This document shows, in pieces, positions 28,091 through 37,165 of a stretch of 37,165 bases of DNA. The number at the start of each line of letters is the position of its first letter. The first letter of the stretch is position 1. Source of the DNA: Puniceicoccales bacterium (lineage in GTDB: Bacteria; Verrucomicrobiota; Verrucomicrobiia; Opitutales; UBA953). Both the position numbers and the translations under genes were made by a program. The notes under the pieces are model-generated. The model made no database searches and was not told the origin of the DNA. It saw nothing but the letters and a program-made list of their open reading frames with translations. The stretch covers positions 1 to 37,165 of the forward strand of contig JAITIB010000038.1 in assembly GCA_031279675.1 (NCBI GenBank), read 5' to 3'.

Positions 28091-29602
28091 TTATTGGACC
28101 AGTCCTCCGTCCGCCGCAACACTTCCCTTGCGGGCGGCGATGGCGTCGCGGTAAACGCCCTCGTAACGGGCCGCGGAGCGCGTCCAGGAGAAGTCCCGCG
28201 CCATTGCGTTGCGGCGCAGGCGGGCAAAGTCGGCGGCGTTGTCGTAATAGAGCTGGAGGGCGCGGATGATGGCGTTGCGCAGCGCGCCCGCGGTGGCGTC
28301 GTAAAAGAGAACGCCCGTGCCGGTGGCGCCGGCGGACGCGTCGGCGTTTGTGCGCGGCGGCATCCAGTCCTGGACGGTGTCGGCGAGCCCGCCGGTGGCG
28401 TGCGCGACGGGGAGTGCGCCGTAGCGCATGGAATACATCTGGTTGAGCCCGCACGGCTCGAAGCGGCTTGGCATGAGGAAGAAGTCGGACGCCGCCTCGA
28501 TTTGGTGCGCGAGCGCGTTGTCGAACCCGATCCGGACGGCGCACTTGTCCGGGTGGCTCCGTGCCAGCCACAGGTATTGTTCCTCAAGCCATTGCTCCCC
28601 TTTGCCGAGCAGGACGATCTGCATGTGCGCGCGCGCGAGCAGGTCGGGGAGGATCGTGGCGAGCAGGTCGAGCCCCTTCTGGTCGTAGAGGCGGGCGACG
28701 ACGCCGAAGAGCGGCACGGCGGGATTCTCCCGGAGGGCGAGCCGGCGTTGGAGCGCGGCCTTGCACACCGCTTTTCCGGAGAGGTCCGCGGCGGAAAAGC
28801 GGGCTGGCAGGTGCGCATCCGTTTCCGGGTTCCAGCTGGTGGTGTCCATGCCGTTGAGGATGCCGGAGAGGTCGGTGCTCCGGTGGCGCAGCACGGGGTC
28901 GAGGCCGAATCCGTGGGCGGGTGTCTGGATTTCGCGCGCGTAGGTGGGGCTGACGGTGGTCAGCTTGGTCGCGTGGTAGATCGCGCCCTTCATCAGATTG
29001 ATGCCGCCGAGGCATTCGAGATTGTCGGCGGTGTCCAGCCAGCCGGGCAGGTGCAGGTAGCGCAGGATGTCCTTCGGGGCGAGTCCCTGGTGTTGCAAAT
29101 TATGGATGGTGAAAAGCGTCGCGGCCCGCCCAATCGGCGTGGCGCGGCGCGTGGTGTTGAGGACGACGGGCGCGAGGGCGGCGGGCCAGTCGTGCGCGTG
29201 CACGATCCCGGGGATCCATCCTGTTTGCAGGCAGAAATCGAGCGCGGCGACCGTCAGGAATGCAAATCGGTAGGCGTCCGCCGGGAAGGTCGTGTAGATG
29301 GAGGGCGAGCCAAAGTGCGCGTTGTATTCAACGAGGTGGACGCGCGCCGCGGTGCCCTCGAACGGAGCCGTCCACACGCGGCAAAACAGGGTTTCGCGCG
29401 GCGAGAGGTGCACGGCCACGGGATGCGGATGCGGCGTCCAGCCGTTTTCCGTGGCGAGCGGGGCGGTGCCGTAGCGTGGCAGCACGATGCGCACGTCATG
29501 CCCGGCGCCCGCGAGTGTTTTGCCCAGCGAGGCGACCGCGTCCCCGAGTCCGCCTGTCTTGGCGAACGGTGCGAGTTCGGAGCTGAGCATGAGGATTTTC
29601 AT
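28091..29602 (-). CDS. glgA: Glycogen (starch) synthase
   Basis: MKILMLSSELAPFAKTGGLGDAVASLGKTLAGAGHDVRIVLPRY; FEPCGLNQMYSMRYGALPVAHATGGLADTV. Confidence 0.95.
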   Translation of the reverse strand: MKILMLSSELAPFAKTGGLGDAVASLGKTLAGAGHDVRIVLPRYGTAPLATENGWTPHPHPVAVHLSPRETLFCRVWTAPFEGTAARVHLVEYNAHFGSPSIYTTFPADAYRFAFLTVAALDFCLQTGWIPGIVHAHDWPAALAPVVLNTTRRATPIGRAATLFTIHNLQHQGLAPKDILRYLHLPGWLDTADNLECLGGINLMKGAIYHATKLTTVSPTYAREIQTPAHGFGLDPVLRHRSTDLSGILNGMDTTSWNPETDAHLPARFSAADLSGKAVCKAALQRRLALRENPAVPLFGVVARLYDQKGLDLLATILPDLLARAHMQIVLLGKGEQWLEEQYLWLARSHPDKCAVRIGFDNALAHQIEAASDFFLMPSRFEPCGLNQMYSMRYGALPVAHATGGLADTVQDWMPPRTNADASAGATGTGVLFYDATAGALRNAIIRALQLYYDNAADFARLRRNAMARDFSWTRSAARYEGVYRDAIAARKGSVAADGGLVQ

Positions 29603-30717
29603 CGGGGTGCGTGCGCGTTGCAAGGCGGACTCCCGCTTGCGTCCGCGCCTGCGGTGGCGTCCGCGGGAAGGGGGGGCATGGGCGAATCCGGGTCCTCGCC
29701 GTTGTCGTCAAAGTTGTGTTTTTCGGCGTGGAGGTGGCGCAGCAGCCCTCGCGGCGAGAATGTGTCGCGCACCGATGTTGCCTCGTAACCGCAGTGCACC
29801 ATGCAGTTGCGGCAGCGCGATTCCCCGCTGCGTTGTCCGTAGCGGTCCCAGGGCGTCTCGTCCATGAGTTCGCGGAACGTGCGCACGTAGCCGTCGGAGA
29901 GCAGGTAGCAGGGTTTTTGCCAGCCGAAGACGTTGTAGGTTGGCGTCCCCCACGGGGTGCAGTCGTAGTCGCGTTTCCCGAGGAGGAATGCGACGAAGTT
30001 GGGCGACAGGTTCAGTTTCCAGTGTTTTTTTCCGCGCGAGAATATTTTTTTAAACAGCAGGGTCGTGCGTTCGCGGCTGAGGAAAATCTCCTGCGAGGGC
30101 GCCTTCGGGTAGGCGTAGCCCGGCGAGACCATCATGTCGTCCACGCCCAGGCGCATCATCTCGTCAAAGAACAGCCGCACGCGGCGGGGGTCGGCGGAGT
30201 TGAACAGTGTCGTGTTCGTCGTCACGCGGAAGCCCAGTTTGACGGCCTTGGCGATGGCCTCGCTTGCGATCTTGAACGTCCCTTTGCGCGCCACCGCGTG
30301 GTCGTGCTCCGCCTCAAGCCCGTCCATGTGGACGGAGAATGTCAGCTGTTTGTGCGGTTTGAACGCGTCAATCTTGCGCCCGAGCAACAATGCGTTGGTG
30401 CACAGGTAAAGGTAGCGGCCCTGGGCGATCAGCCCATCCACGATCGCGTTGATTTCCGGGTGCAGCAACGGTTCCCCGCCCGCAATGGAGACCATGGGCG
30501 CGCCGCACTCCCGCGCCGCCGCGAGGGCCTGCGCGGGCGACACGCATTTTTTCAGGAGATGGTCGGGATACTGGATCTTGCCGCATCCCTCGCACGTCAG
30601 GTTGCACCGGAATAGTGGTTCCAGCATGAGCACGAGCGGGTAGCGGTTTTGCCCGCGGAGCTTTTTCCCCATAACGTAGGACGCCACCTTGAACATTTGC
30701 GAAACTGGGACTCCCAT
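29599..30717 (-). CDS. hpnH: Radical SAM protein HpnH (adenosyl-hopene transferase family)
   Basis: MFKVASYVMGKKLRGQNRYPLVLMLEPLFRCNLTCEGCGKIQYP (radical SAM CxxxCxxC), VSIAGGEPLLHPEI, LSDGYVRTFRELMDETPWDRYG, CRNCMVHCGYE. Start 30717 or 30696. Confidence 0.92.
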   Translation of the reverse strand: MGVPVSQMFKVASYVMGKKLRGQNRYPLVLMLEPLFRCNLTCEGCGKIQYPDHLLKKCVSPAQALAAARECGAPMVSIAGGEPLLHPEINAIVDGLIAQGRYLYLCTNALLLGRKIDAFKPHKQLTFSVHMDGLEAEHDHAVARKGTFKIASEAIAKAVKLGFRVTTNTTLFNSADPRRVRLFFDEMMRLGVDDMMVSPGYAYPKAPSQEIFLSRERTTLLFKKIFSRGKKHWKLNLSPNFVAFLLGKRDYDCTPWGTPTYNVFGWQKPCYLLSDGYVRTFRELMDETPWDRYGQRSGESRCRNCMVHCGYEATSVRDTFSPRGLLRHLHAEKHNFDDNGEDPDSPMPPLPADATAGADASGSPPCNAHAPR

Positions 30718-30896
30718 AAAAAGTGGGGGCAGGGTTCGCGAAAGCCCCCCCCCTGTCAAGCCATGCCTGCCCGCCGCCGGGGCCTGTCTTTCCCTCCATG
30801 CTTCCCGCCGTTTTTTTATCCTGTTCAAACTCCCCCCCGTCCCCATCCTCCCCCTTTCCCTTATTAACAAAACAACGACCCGAGCACTGCCACGCC

Positions 30897-31877
30897 ATGA
30901 AATCTGACGCCACCTGCCCCGTCCGCCACTTCCTCAAGGAAACCGACTTCACGCCTGTCGAGATCCAGTCTGTCTTTGCCACCGCCAGCGAAATGAAGGC
31001 CCGCCGTGGCGCCCCGTCCCCTGCGCGCCTCCCCCTCGCCCGCCAATCCTGGGGGCTGCTCTTTTTCAAAAAAAGCACCCGCACCCGTGTCTCCTTCCAA
31101 GTCGGCGTGCATGAGCTTGGCGGGCAGCCCGTGATGCTCAACGCCGATGAGCTCCAGCTTTCCCGTGGCGAGACCACCGCCGACACCGCCCGCGTCCTCT
31201 CGCGCTACCTCCACGGTCTTGTCATCCGTTGCTACGAGCACGGGCTCCTTGAGGAGGTCGCGCAACTGGGCACCGTCCCCGTGGTCAACGCCCTGAGCGA
31301 TTATCTCCATCCCTGCCAGATTTACACCGATTTCTTCACCCTTGCCGAACGCTGGAGCAACGCGACACCAGCGCGCCACCTTGAGTCGCTCAAGGGGCGC
31401 AAAATCGCCTTCCTTGGCGACACCGCCTGCAACATGGCCAATTCCCTCATCCTTGGCGGCGCCCTGCTTGGCGTCCAGGTCGCCCTCGCCGGTCCTTCCG
31501 GCTATGAGCCCGCTGCCGGGATTCGCGCCCAGCTCCAGCGCGACGGGCTCGCGCCCACCTGGCATTTCACGCAAGACCCTGTCGAGGCAGTCCGTGGCGC
31601 CGACATGGTCTGCACCGATGTCTGGGTGAGCATGGGCATGGAGTCCGAAAAGGCCGCCCGCCTGAGCCAAATGCAACCCTATCAGGTGAATGCCCCGCTC
31701 ATGCGCGCCGCCAGGCCCGGCGCCTATTTCATGCACTGCCTGCCCGCGCACGCGGGGGAGGAAGTTGCCGAGGAGGTCCTTGAAAGTCCCGCAAGCATTG
31801 TCTTTGATCAGGCCGAAAACCGCCTTCATGTCCAAAAGGCCATCCTTGCCCACCTCGCCCGTCCGCCCGCGGTTTGA
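30897..31877 (+). CDS. argF: Ornithine carbamoyltransferase
   Basis: FFKKSTRTRVSFQVGVHELGG, HPCQIYTDFFTL, GRKIAFLGDTACNMANSLILGGALLGVQVALAGP, FMHCLPAHAGEEV. Confidence 0.95.
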   Translation: MKSDATCPVRHFLKETDFTPVEIQSVFATASEMKARRGAPSPARLPLARQSWGLLFFKKSTRTRVSFQVGVHELGGQPVMLNADELQLSRGETTADTARVLSRYLHGLVIRCYEHGLLEEVAQLGTVPVVNALSDYLHPCQIYTDFFTLAERWSNATPARHLESLKGRKIAFLGDTACNMANSLILGGALLGVQVALAGPSGYEPAAGIRAQLQRDGLAPTWHFTQDPVEAVRGADMVCTDVWVSMGMESEKAARLSQMQPYQVNAPLMRAARPGAYFMHCLPAHAGEEVAEEVLESPASIVFDQAENRLHVQKAILAHLARPPAV

Positions 31878-31884
31878 CGACGAG

Positions 31885-31903
31885 GGCAAGATTTGGTCTT
31901 GCC
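31885..31903. other. Hairpin downstream of argF (no clear T-tract)
   Basis: ggcaaga-tttgg-tcttgcc perfect 7-bp stem. Confidence 0.45.
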
Positions 31904-31950
31904 TTCGCTCCGCCGCATGGTTCAAGTGTCGTCCCGATATTATTAGGCAA

Positions 31951-31988
31951 GGAATTACGACAATAAAGAAGGGAATTACGACAATGAA
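31951..31988 (+). repeat. 21-bp-spaced direct repeat overlapping the start of the PEP-CTERM gene
   Basis: ggaattacgacaataaa (31951-31967) and ggaattacgacaatgaaa (from 31972); the second copy supplies the ATG. Confidence 0.85.
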
Positions 31989-33177
31989 AATCCATGGATT
32001 CAGCCATGCCCTCCCCAGGGCATTTTTCCAAAGTGCGGGGAACCCCTCCCGCGTTAAACATCGTGTCAACGGTATCTCCCCGGCGCGCCATCAGGAAGGA
32101 GGCACTGCGGCAATGCTTGTCACAACCACCGTGGCTTTGCTCGGCGCCTTCGCTCCCCACGCCACTGCGGGTGGGCCGGGCAGTGGCCCGCTGGATGTTG
32201 CCGCGGGCACGACGACGGCAATCAACACGACCCAGGTGTATAATTCCATCGCAATCCACGATGGAAGTGCGCTGACGGTTGGCTCGGGTGGCAACGTTGA
32301 TGTTGCTGGCGGTATTTCATCCTCGGGGGAGCTCCAAGTCCTCGGGGGTGGATACTTGGAATCGGGGCCCGTTTACAACGGACACGCTTACGTGGGCACC
32401 CAACCCGCCTCCATCCTCATTTCCGGTGCCGGGAGCAAAATGGTGGTAAATTATTGGAGTCACGGCACTAATCCGGCCTCGCCCGGCACGGTACCCTATG
32501 ACGATGGAAGCATGTATGGCGGTCGTGATCTGCCCGGCACCATCACGATCTCCGACGGCGGGAAACTTGAGATACTGGGAGCGGGATGGGGAGCTGACTT
32601 CAGCAATTATGGTCCCCGTGTGCCCGGACTTTATCTTGGCGGTTCCCCGTGGGCGGCGATGTCGGTGGGGACGGCGGGCGAACTCAACGGGGACGGTGGT
32701 TTCATCCACAGCAACGTCTTCGTTTATGATCTCGGCATTGTTTCTCCCGGAGATCCCGGCGCGGCCAATTCCACGGGCACGATCAACATCACCGGGGGCG
32801 GTAACCTCACGTTCAATGGCGGCCAGTTCAACGTGGACGTGAAGAATCCAGGCGAGGGCGACCGGCTCAATTTTACCGAAGGGGGCAACCTGACATTTGC
32901 AAATCCCATCGTGCTCAAGCTCTGGCTCGCGCAGGAAGTCATCGACGCGGGCGTGTTTGACGTGAACGTGGTCATGGGCGCGGACAGCATCGTCGGGTTT
33001 GACCAAAGCCATGTCAGCGTGGCGGGTTTGGATTCAGGCTGGACCGTGGACTTCCTCGTGACAAACGGCACAGGCACGCTTCGGGGCACCTTCGTTCCCG
33101 AACCCTCCACCTATGCCCTCTGGGGTGGCGTCGCCAGTCTTCTTGGCGCGTTGTGCCTGCGCCGCCGCAAGCGTTAG
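31984..33177 (+). CDS. PEP-CTERM sorting domain protein with beta-helix-like surface region
   Basis: C-terminus FVPEPSTYALWGGVASLLGALCLRRRKR; Gly/Asn/Thr-rich beta-strand repeats (TINITGGGNLTFNGGQFNVDV). Confidence 0.88.
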   Translation: MKIHGFSHALPRAFFQSAGNPSRVKHRVNGISPARHQEGGTAAMLVTTTVALLGAFAPHATAGGPGSGPLDVAAGTTTAINTTQVYNSIAIHDGSALTVGSGGNVDVAGGISSSGELQVLGGGYLESGPVYNGHAYVGTQPASILISGAGSKMVVNYWSHGTNPASPGTVPYDDGSMYGGRDLPGTITISDGGKLEILGAGWGADFSNYGPRVPGLYLGGSPWAAMSVGTAGELNGDGGFIHSNVFVYDLGIVSPGDPGAANSTGTINITGGGNLTFNGGQFNVDVKNPGEGDRLNFTEGGNLTFANPIVLKLWLAQEVIDAGVFDVNVVMGADSIVGFDQSHVSVAGLDSGWTVDFLVTNGTGTLRGTFVPEPSTYALWGGVASLLGALCLRRRKR

Positions 33178-33205
33178 CCCGCCGCACACAGGTTCTTATT
33201 GAAAC

Positions 33206-33238
33206 AGGCCGGGGCATCCGCCCTGGCCTTGTTTTTTG
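33206..33238. terminator. Terminator hairpin between convergent genes
   Basis: aggccggggc-atcc-gccctggcct followed by ttgtttttt. Confidence 0.85.
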
Positions 33239-33245
33239 CAAACGC

Positions 33246-34121
33246 CTACTTGCGGGCAAAGAACGCCCTGATTTCAGGGATCAATTCCTCGCCCGCATCC
33301 TCCAGAAGATAATGCCCCGCGTTTGTGCAATAGCGCACGATCGCCTGCGGAAAGTGTTTCAGCCACGTGGCAAGAAAAGTGTCGTCGAAACAAAAATCGC
33401 GCCCGCCCCATGCCACCAGCGCCGGTTTCCCGCGCAATCTCTCAAGATTCGATTCCACCTCAAGCAACGCCGGCCAGCTCGGGTGTCCAGGCCCCAGCGG
33501 AATATCCTGGATGAACCGCGCCACGGCGGCGCGCTCCGCCCACGAGCCATAAGGCGCGAGAAATCCCGCCCTGGCCACGGCGCTCATGCGCCGGTGCACA
33601 GCCATGAATGTCGCCGGGCGCGCAAAGCCGTTCAATCCTCGCACAATAAACTCCCCCGCCCACGGGCACCGGCAAAGTGCGATGCGCCAGGGAATGCGGC
33701 GCGAGCGGAACGCGGCGGAATTGGTCACGAGCAGCTTCCCCACGCTTTCCGGACGCCGCCCCGCCACGCCCGCCCCGATGGCGCCGCCCCAGTCATGCAC
33801 ACCCAGGTGAAACTGCCCGACGCCAAGCCTGTCGAGCAGCCGCTCAATGTGCGCAATCCGGTCGGCAAGCCGGAAAAAACGGTTGGGCTTGTCCGAAAGC
33901 CCCATCCCAAGGTGATCCGGCGCAATGCATCGCAGCCCGTGCGTCGCCAGCGAGCGAATCAAGTCCCGCCAAAGGAACGACCACGAGGGATTCCCGTGCA
34001 GCAACACCACCACCTCTCCCCCGCCCCCCGTGTCCACGTAATGCATCCGGCCCTCGGGAAACTCAAGCCAGTGGGGCTCGAAGGGATAACAACTGCGCAG
34101 GTGGGCGGGGAAAAACATCAT
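33246..34121 (-). CDS. Alpha/beta fold hydrolase (haloalkane dehalogenase-like)
   Basis: VVVLLHGNPSWSFLWRDLIRSL, PDHLGMGLSDKP, FHLGVHDWGGAIGAGVA (nucleophile motif HDWGG), C-terminal NAGHYLLEDAGEEL. Confidence 0.87.
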   Translation of the reverse strand: MMFFPAHLRSCYPFEPHWLEFPEGRMHYVDTGGGGEVVVLLHGNPSWSFLWRDLIRSLATHGLRCIAPDHLGMGLSDKPNRFFRLADRIAHIERLLDRLGVGQFHLGVHDWGGAIGAGVAGRRPESVGKLLVTNSAAFRSRRIPWRIALCRCPWAGEFIVRGLNGFARPATFMAVHRRMSAVARAGFLAPYGSWAERAAVARFIQDIPLGPGHPSWPALLEVESNLERLRGKPALVAWGGRDFCFDDTFLATWLKHFPQAIVRYCTNAGHYLLEDAGEELIPEIRAFFARK

Positions 34122-34200
34122 CGTGGAAACGGATTGAAAATAAACGCCGAGGCAAAAACAAAATCCGGAAACGTCCACCCCAAAATCCACGCGCCCCTTT

Positions 34201-35412
34201 TCACACAATGTCCGCGGGATTCGCATGGCGCAGCTTGCGCGTCGCCAGCGCGCCCGCCACCATGCACATGGCGAGGGCAAGCGCGAACACCGCCGCAAGG
34301 TTTCCCGCCGCGATCTCGACGGGAATCCCGGCCATTGTGCGCGTCAGATGATAGAGGCCCAGCGTCAGCGCCACACCGGGCACAAATCCCGCGACAGACA
34401 GGATCACCGACTCCTGCAACACCAGCCGCACAAAGTATCCGTCCGAAAACCCCATCGACTTCAACGTCGCGTATTCCGGCAAATGATCGCTCACATCCGT
34501 GTAAAGAATCTGGTAAACGATGACCGCCCCGACAATCATCGCCACGAGCAGCGACGCCGTGATGACAAACCCGATGGGCGTGCGGTCCGACCAGTACGCC
34601 TTTTCCCGCGCCAGCGTTTCCTCCGCCGTGAACACGCGGACGTCCTCGGGGAGCATCGCGCGCAGCTGCCCGACGACTCGCGCCGCGTCGCTCCCCGGCT
34701 TGAGCTGGATGACGCCCGCCATCGCCTGCTCCGGCGACGCCCCGGCGAACGCGCGCAAAAAAGCGTCGCGGCTCGTTATCAGGTTCCCGTCAGCCACAAA
34801 GGTCGTGCCGATGCGGCACAGCCCGACAACGTCGATCCCCGCGTCGTTCAGCTCCGTGTGCACTCGCCCGTGCTCGCGCAACTCCTCCGCGAACGGACCA
34901 AAGTCCGGGTGTGCCAGCGCATCCATGAGCGCCGTGTCGCCGGGCGAGAGACTTGCCCTCTGCGCGTCAATTTCCCCGTCGGCGAACACCCGCTGGTGCG
35001 GCTCGAACGCCATCACAAACAAATCGCGCGACTTCCCCGTCCGGGGATTTTTCAACGGCAGCGGTGACATCCACAGCGGCAGCGCCGCCTCCACTTCCGG
35101 CAACGCCCGCGCACGCCAAAGCGTCGCCGTTGCAAACGTTCGCGGAATGCCGATGTATTCATACTGCGAGGAAAACATGTAAACATCCGCGCGCAGCTTC
35201 AGGAACGGCGTCAACACCTGCTGGAACAACGCCGAGTGCAGCCCCATCTGGAAAAGCATCATCGCCACCGCAAAGGTGATCCCAGCCACCGCCGCCGCAA
35301 AACGCTTTCGTTCCGCCGTGAGCTGAAGCCACGCAAGCGGGATCCCCAGCGGCACAATATGCTCGACCCAGGGCCGTCGCGACCCGGTGTCTGCGCCGGA
35401 CTTTTTTTTCAT
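34201..35412 (-). CDS. ABC transporter permease, DevC/FtsX-like
   Basis: LAWLQLTAERKRFAAAVAGITFAVAMMLFQMG; QILYTDVSDHLPEYATLKSMGFSDGYFVRLVLQESVILSVAGFVPG typical of DevC. An alternative GTG start at 35424 overlaps the upstream gene's stop. Confidence 0.88.
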   Translation of the reverse strand: MKKKSGADTGSRRPWVEHIVPLGIPLAWLQLTAERKRFAAAVAGITFAVAMMLFQMGLHSALFQQVLTPFLKLRADVYMFSSQYEYIGIPRTFATATLWRARALPEVEAALPLWMSPLPLKNPRTGKSRDLFVMAFEPHQRVFADGEIDAQRASLSPGDTALMDALAHPDFGPFAEELREHGRVHTELNDAGIDVVGLCRIGTTFVADGNLITSRDAFLRAFAGASPEQAMAGVIQLKPGSDAARVVGQLRAMLPEDVRVFTAEETLAREKAYWSDRTPIGFVITASLLVAMIVGAVIVYQILYTDVSDHLPEYATLKSMGFSDGYFVRLVLQESVILSVAGFVPGVALTLGLYHLTRTMAGIPVEIAAGNLAAVFALALAMCMVAGALATRKLRHANPADIV

Positions 35413-35420
35413 CGTGAAAA

Positions 35421-36746
35421 TCACCGGGTGCCCGCCCCCGCGTTTTCCTCGCCGCCACCAATGCGCACCAGCACCTGCGCCCCCGTGTAGGCCGCAAGCG
35501 CCGCGCCATCCGCCCCCTCGACCGCGATCTCCACCGGAACCACGCGCAAATCCTTGAATGCCACCGGGCTCTCGTCCGCCAGCGCGCCCGTGCCCGCGCG
35601 CAGCCCAATCCGCGCAACCCGGCCCTTGAACGCGTTCTTGAGCCCGGGAACCCGCACCACAGCGTGCGCGCCCACCCTCACACGCGCCAGATCCGGAACA
35701 CTCACTTCCGCCTCGACTCCCATTTCCCCAAGGTCCGCCACCTCCACGATCCCCGCCGGCCCAACCGCCGTGCCTGGCCGGGACACCACGCGCAGCACGC
35801 GCCCGCGCACGGGGGACTTCACACGCGTCAGCCCCAGCCGCGCCTCCGCAAGCGCCTCCGCCACCACCGCCTCATCCACCGCCGCCGCCGCCGCCGCGAC
35901 CTTCGTTTCAAACTGTTTTTGGACCGTTGTGCGCAACGCCTTCAAAATCCGGATTCGTTCCGCAGCCGCTGTCACCTGGCGCTCGATTGCGGACACCTCC
36001 GCCTCCTCGCGCTCCGCCAGCGCGTTCAACGCCTTCGCCGTGCCAAGCTTTGCCCGCAAAACCTCCGCCTCCCCCAACGCCGCGGCCATGCGCGCATCAT
36101 GTTCGCGCAACGCCAGCACCCGTCCCGCCCGCGCCTCCTCCAGCGCGGCCAGGGCAACGCGTTGGCGCGACCCGCTCGTCTCGTCCGACTGCACCTTCGC
36201 GGAAAAAACAGCCGCATCAAGTTTCGCCTCCAACGCCACGCGATCCGCTTTCAAACGCTCCAATGACGCCACCTGTGCCGCCAACGCCACCTCGCACTCC
36301 CTGACCCCCTCGTCCGGCAAACGCTTTCGGCTTGCCTGGGCGCGCGCCACCGCCAGCTCCGCTTCGGCTCCCGCGTGCGCAAACTGCGCGTCAATCGCCT
36401 GCAATGCAATTTCCCCGTCCGCCCTCGCCGCCGCCGCCGAAACGGACTCCACCTCCGCCCTCGCCGACGCCACCTTGGCCGACGCCTGCTTTAAAAGCAG
36501 CTTCGCGGGCGCTTCCGCGGCGAGAATTGCCACCACGGCGCCCGCCTCGACGACATCGCCTTCGGACACCATAAGCTTGCTGACAATGGGCATCCCCTGG
36601 TCGGACGGCGCGGCGAGCCTCAGCACGCGCGATTGCGGCACAACGCGCCCCTGGCAACCCACGGACGGCTCGGACGCGGACGCCTCCCTAAAAACGCAGG
36701 CAAGCGCAACGACAAGTGGAAAGAAACATTTCAATGATAATCGCAT
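35421..36746 (-). CDS. HlyD-family periplasmic adaptor, DevB-like
   Basis: Signal peptide MRLSLKCFFPLVVALACVFREASA; lipoyl-like motif VSKLMVSEGDVVEAGAVVAIL; long coiled coil; SPVRGRVLRVVSRPGTAVGPAGIVEVADLGEMGVEAEVSVPDLARV. Confidence 0.87.
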   Translation of the reverse strand: MRLSLKCFFPLVVALACVFREASASEPSVGCQGRVVPQSRVLRLAAPSDQGMPIVSKLMVSEGDVVEAGAVVAILAAEAPAKLLLKQASAKVASARAEVESVSAAAARADGEIALQAIDAQFAHAGAEAELAVARAQASRKRLPDEGVRECEVALAAQVASLERLKADRVALEAKLDAAVFSAKVQSDETSGSRQRVALAALEEARAGRVLALREHDARMAAALGEAEVLRAKLGTAKALNALAEREEAEVSAIERQVTAAAERIRILKALRTTVQKQFETKVAAAAAAVDEAVVAEALAEARLGLTRVKSPVRGRVLRVVSRPGTAVGPAGIVEVADLGEMGVEAEVSVPDLARVRVGAHAVVRVPGLKNAFKGRVARIGLRAGTGALADESPVAFKDLRVVPVEIAVEGADGAALAAYTGAQVLVRIGGGEENAGAGTR

Positions 36747-37165
36747 CGGAAAAACACCCGACCTCTGCCGAAATTCCCGCTCCCATGCGAGAACTTCTTT
36801 TGGACAGCTCGAATGGCGTCCATTTGGGGCGCGGGCGAAATCAAAGACAGCCTGATATTTGGTTAAAGCTACCGCGCGTCCAATTTTTCCCAATAATGGC
36901 CAAAATTCGATATGCGCGCGAAAGGATGTGGGGACGCGGTGTTTCGTCAAGGCAGATTGTGTGGATATTTTTTCATTATTTTCTTGGACGCTGCTTGACT
37001 TCGTGCGAGGGAAGTGTTCCCATTGCGCTCACTCAGTCGTGAACTCGCCCCGATATTACCAAACAGCCATTGCCTCTCAGCGGTCCGTACCGTTGGGGGT
37101 GTTGCGTGTGGGGCAGGGTAGGGGGGAGCCGCCCGCTCTCCATGGCACACAATCAATGCGGTGCG

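Noticed and set aside
27153-29788. Long + strand ORFs over thrC and glgA (27153..28079, 28076..29788)
   Set aside because: Antisense shadows of confident minus-strand genes.
36750-37165. Small ORFs at the right end (36716..37042 +, 36947..37156 -)
   Set aside because: No recognisable domain or convincing start context; likely intergenic/promoter region upstream of the devB-like gene.
1-37165. tRNA, rRNA, transposase, integrase or prophage genes
   Set aside because: None recognised by reading the sequence and the ORF translations; a tRNAscan/Infernal run would be needed to exclude small RNAs.

Overview
This 37 kb window looks like a verrucomicrobial chromosome, probably Opitutaceae-like (inferred from PEP-CTERM proteins and an Amuc_1098-1102-type pilus locus). 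Most of it is housekeeping and envelope genes: htpG, pgi, rsmI, an MFS transporter, a five-gene pilus-assembly locus (PilM/N-, PilO-, PilP- and PilQ-like), a lone nuoH followed by a beta-propeller/di-heme HzsA-like protein, a DUF374 acyltransferase, lemA, mpl, sufT-like, a Kef-type antiporter, a minus-strand hpnH-glgA-thrC run, argF, a PEP-CTERM protein, an alpha/beta hydrolase and a devB/devC-like exporter pair. The most unusual structure is a non-coding array at about 20781-21149. It has nine units with an exact 41-bp period. Each unit carries an invariant GCTC-N5-GAGC inverted repeat followed by a variable AT-rich segment. The array sits directly 5' of a minus-strand DUF6261-like gene (19930-20697) and is flanked on its other side by a 147-bp palindromic MITE/REP-like element (21191-21337) with perfect 17-bp terminal inverted repeats. 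The array plus its adjacent DUF6261 gene is the best candidate for an undescribed system. Its function cannot be determined from sequence alone.
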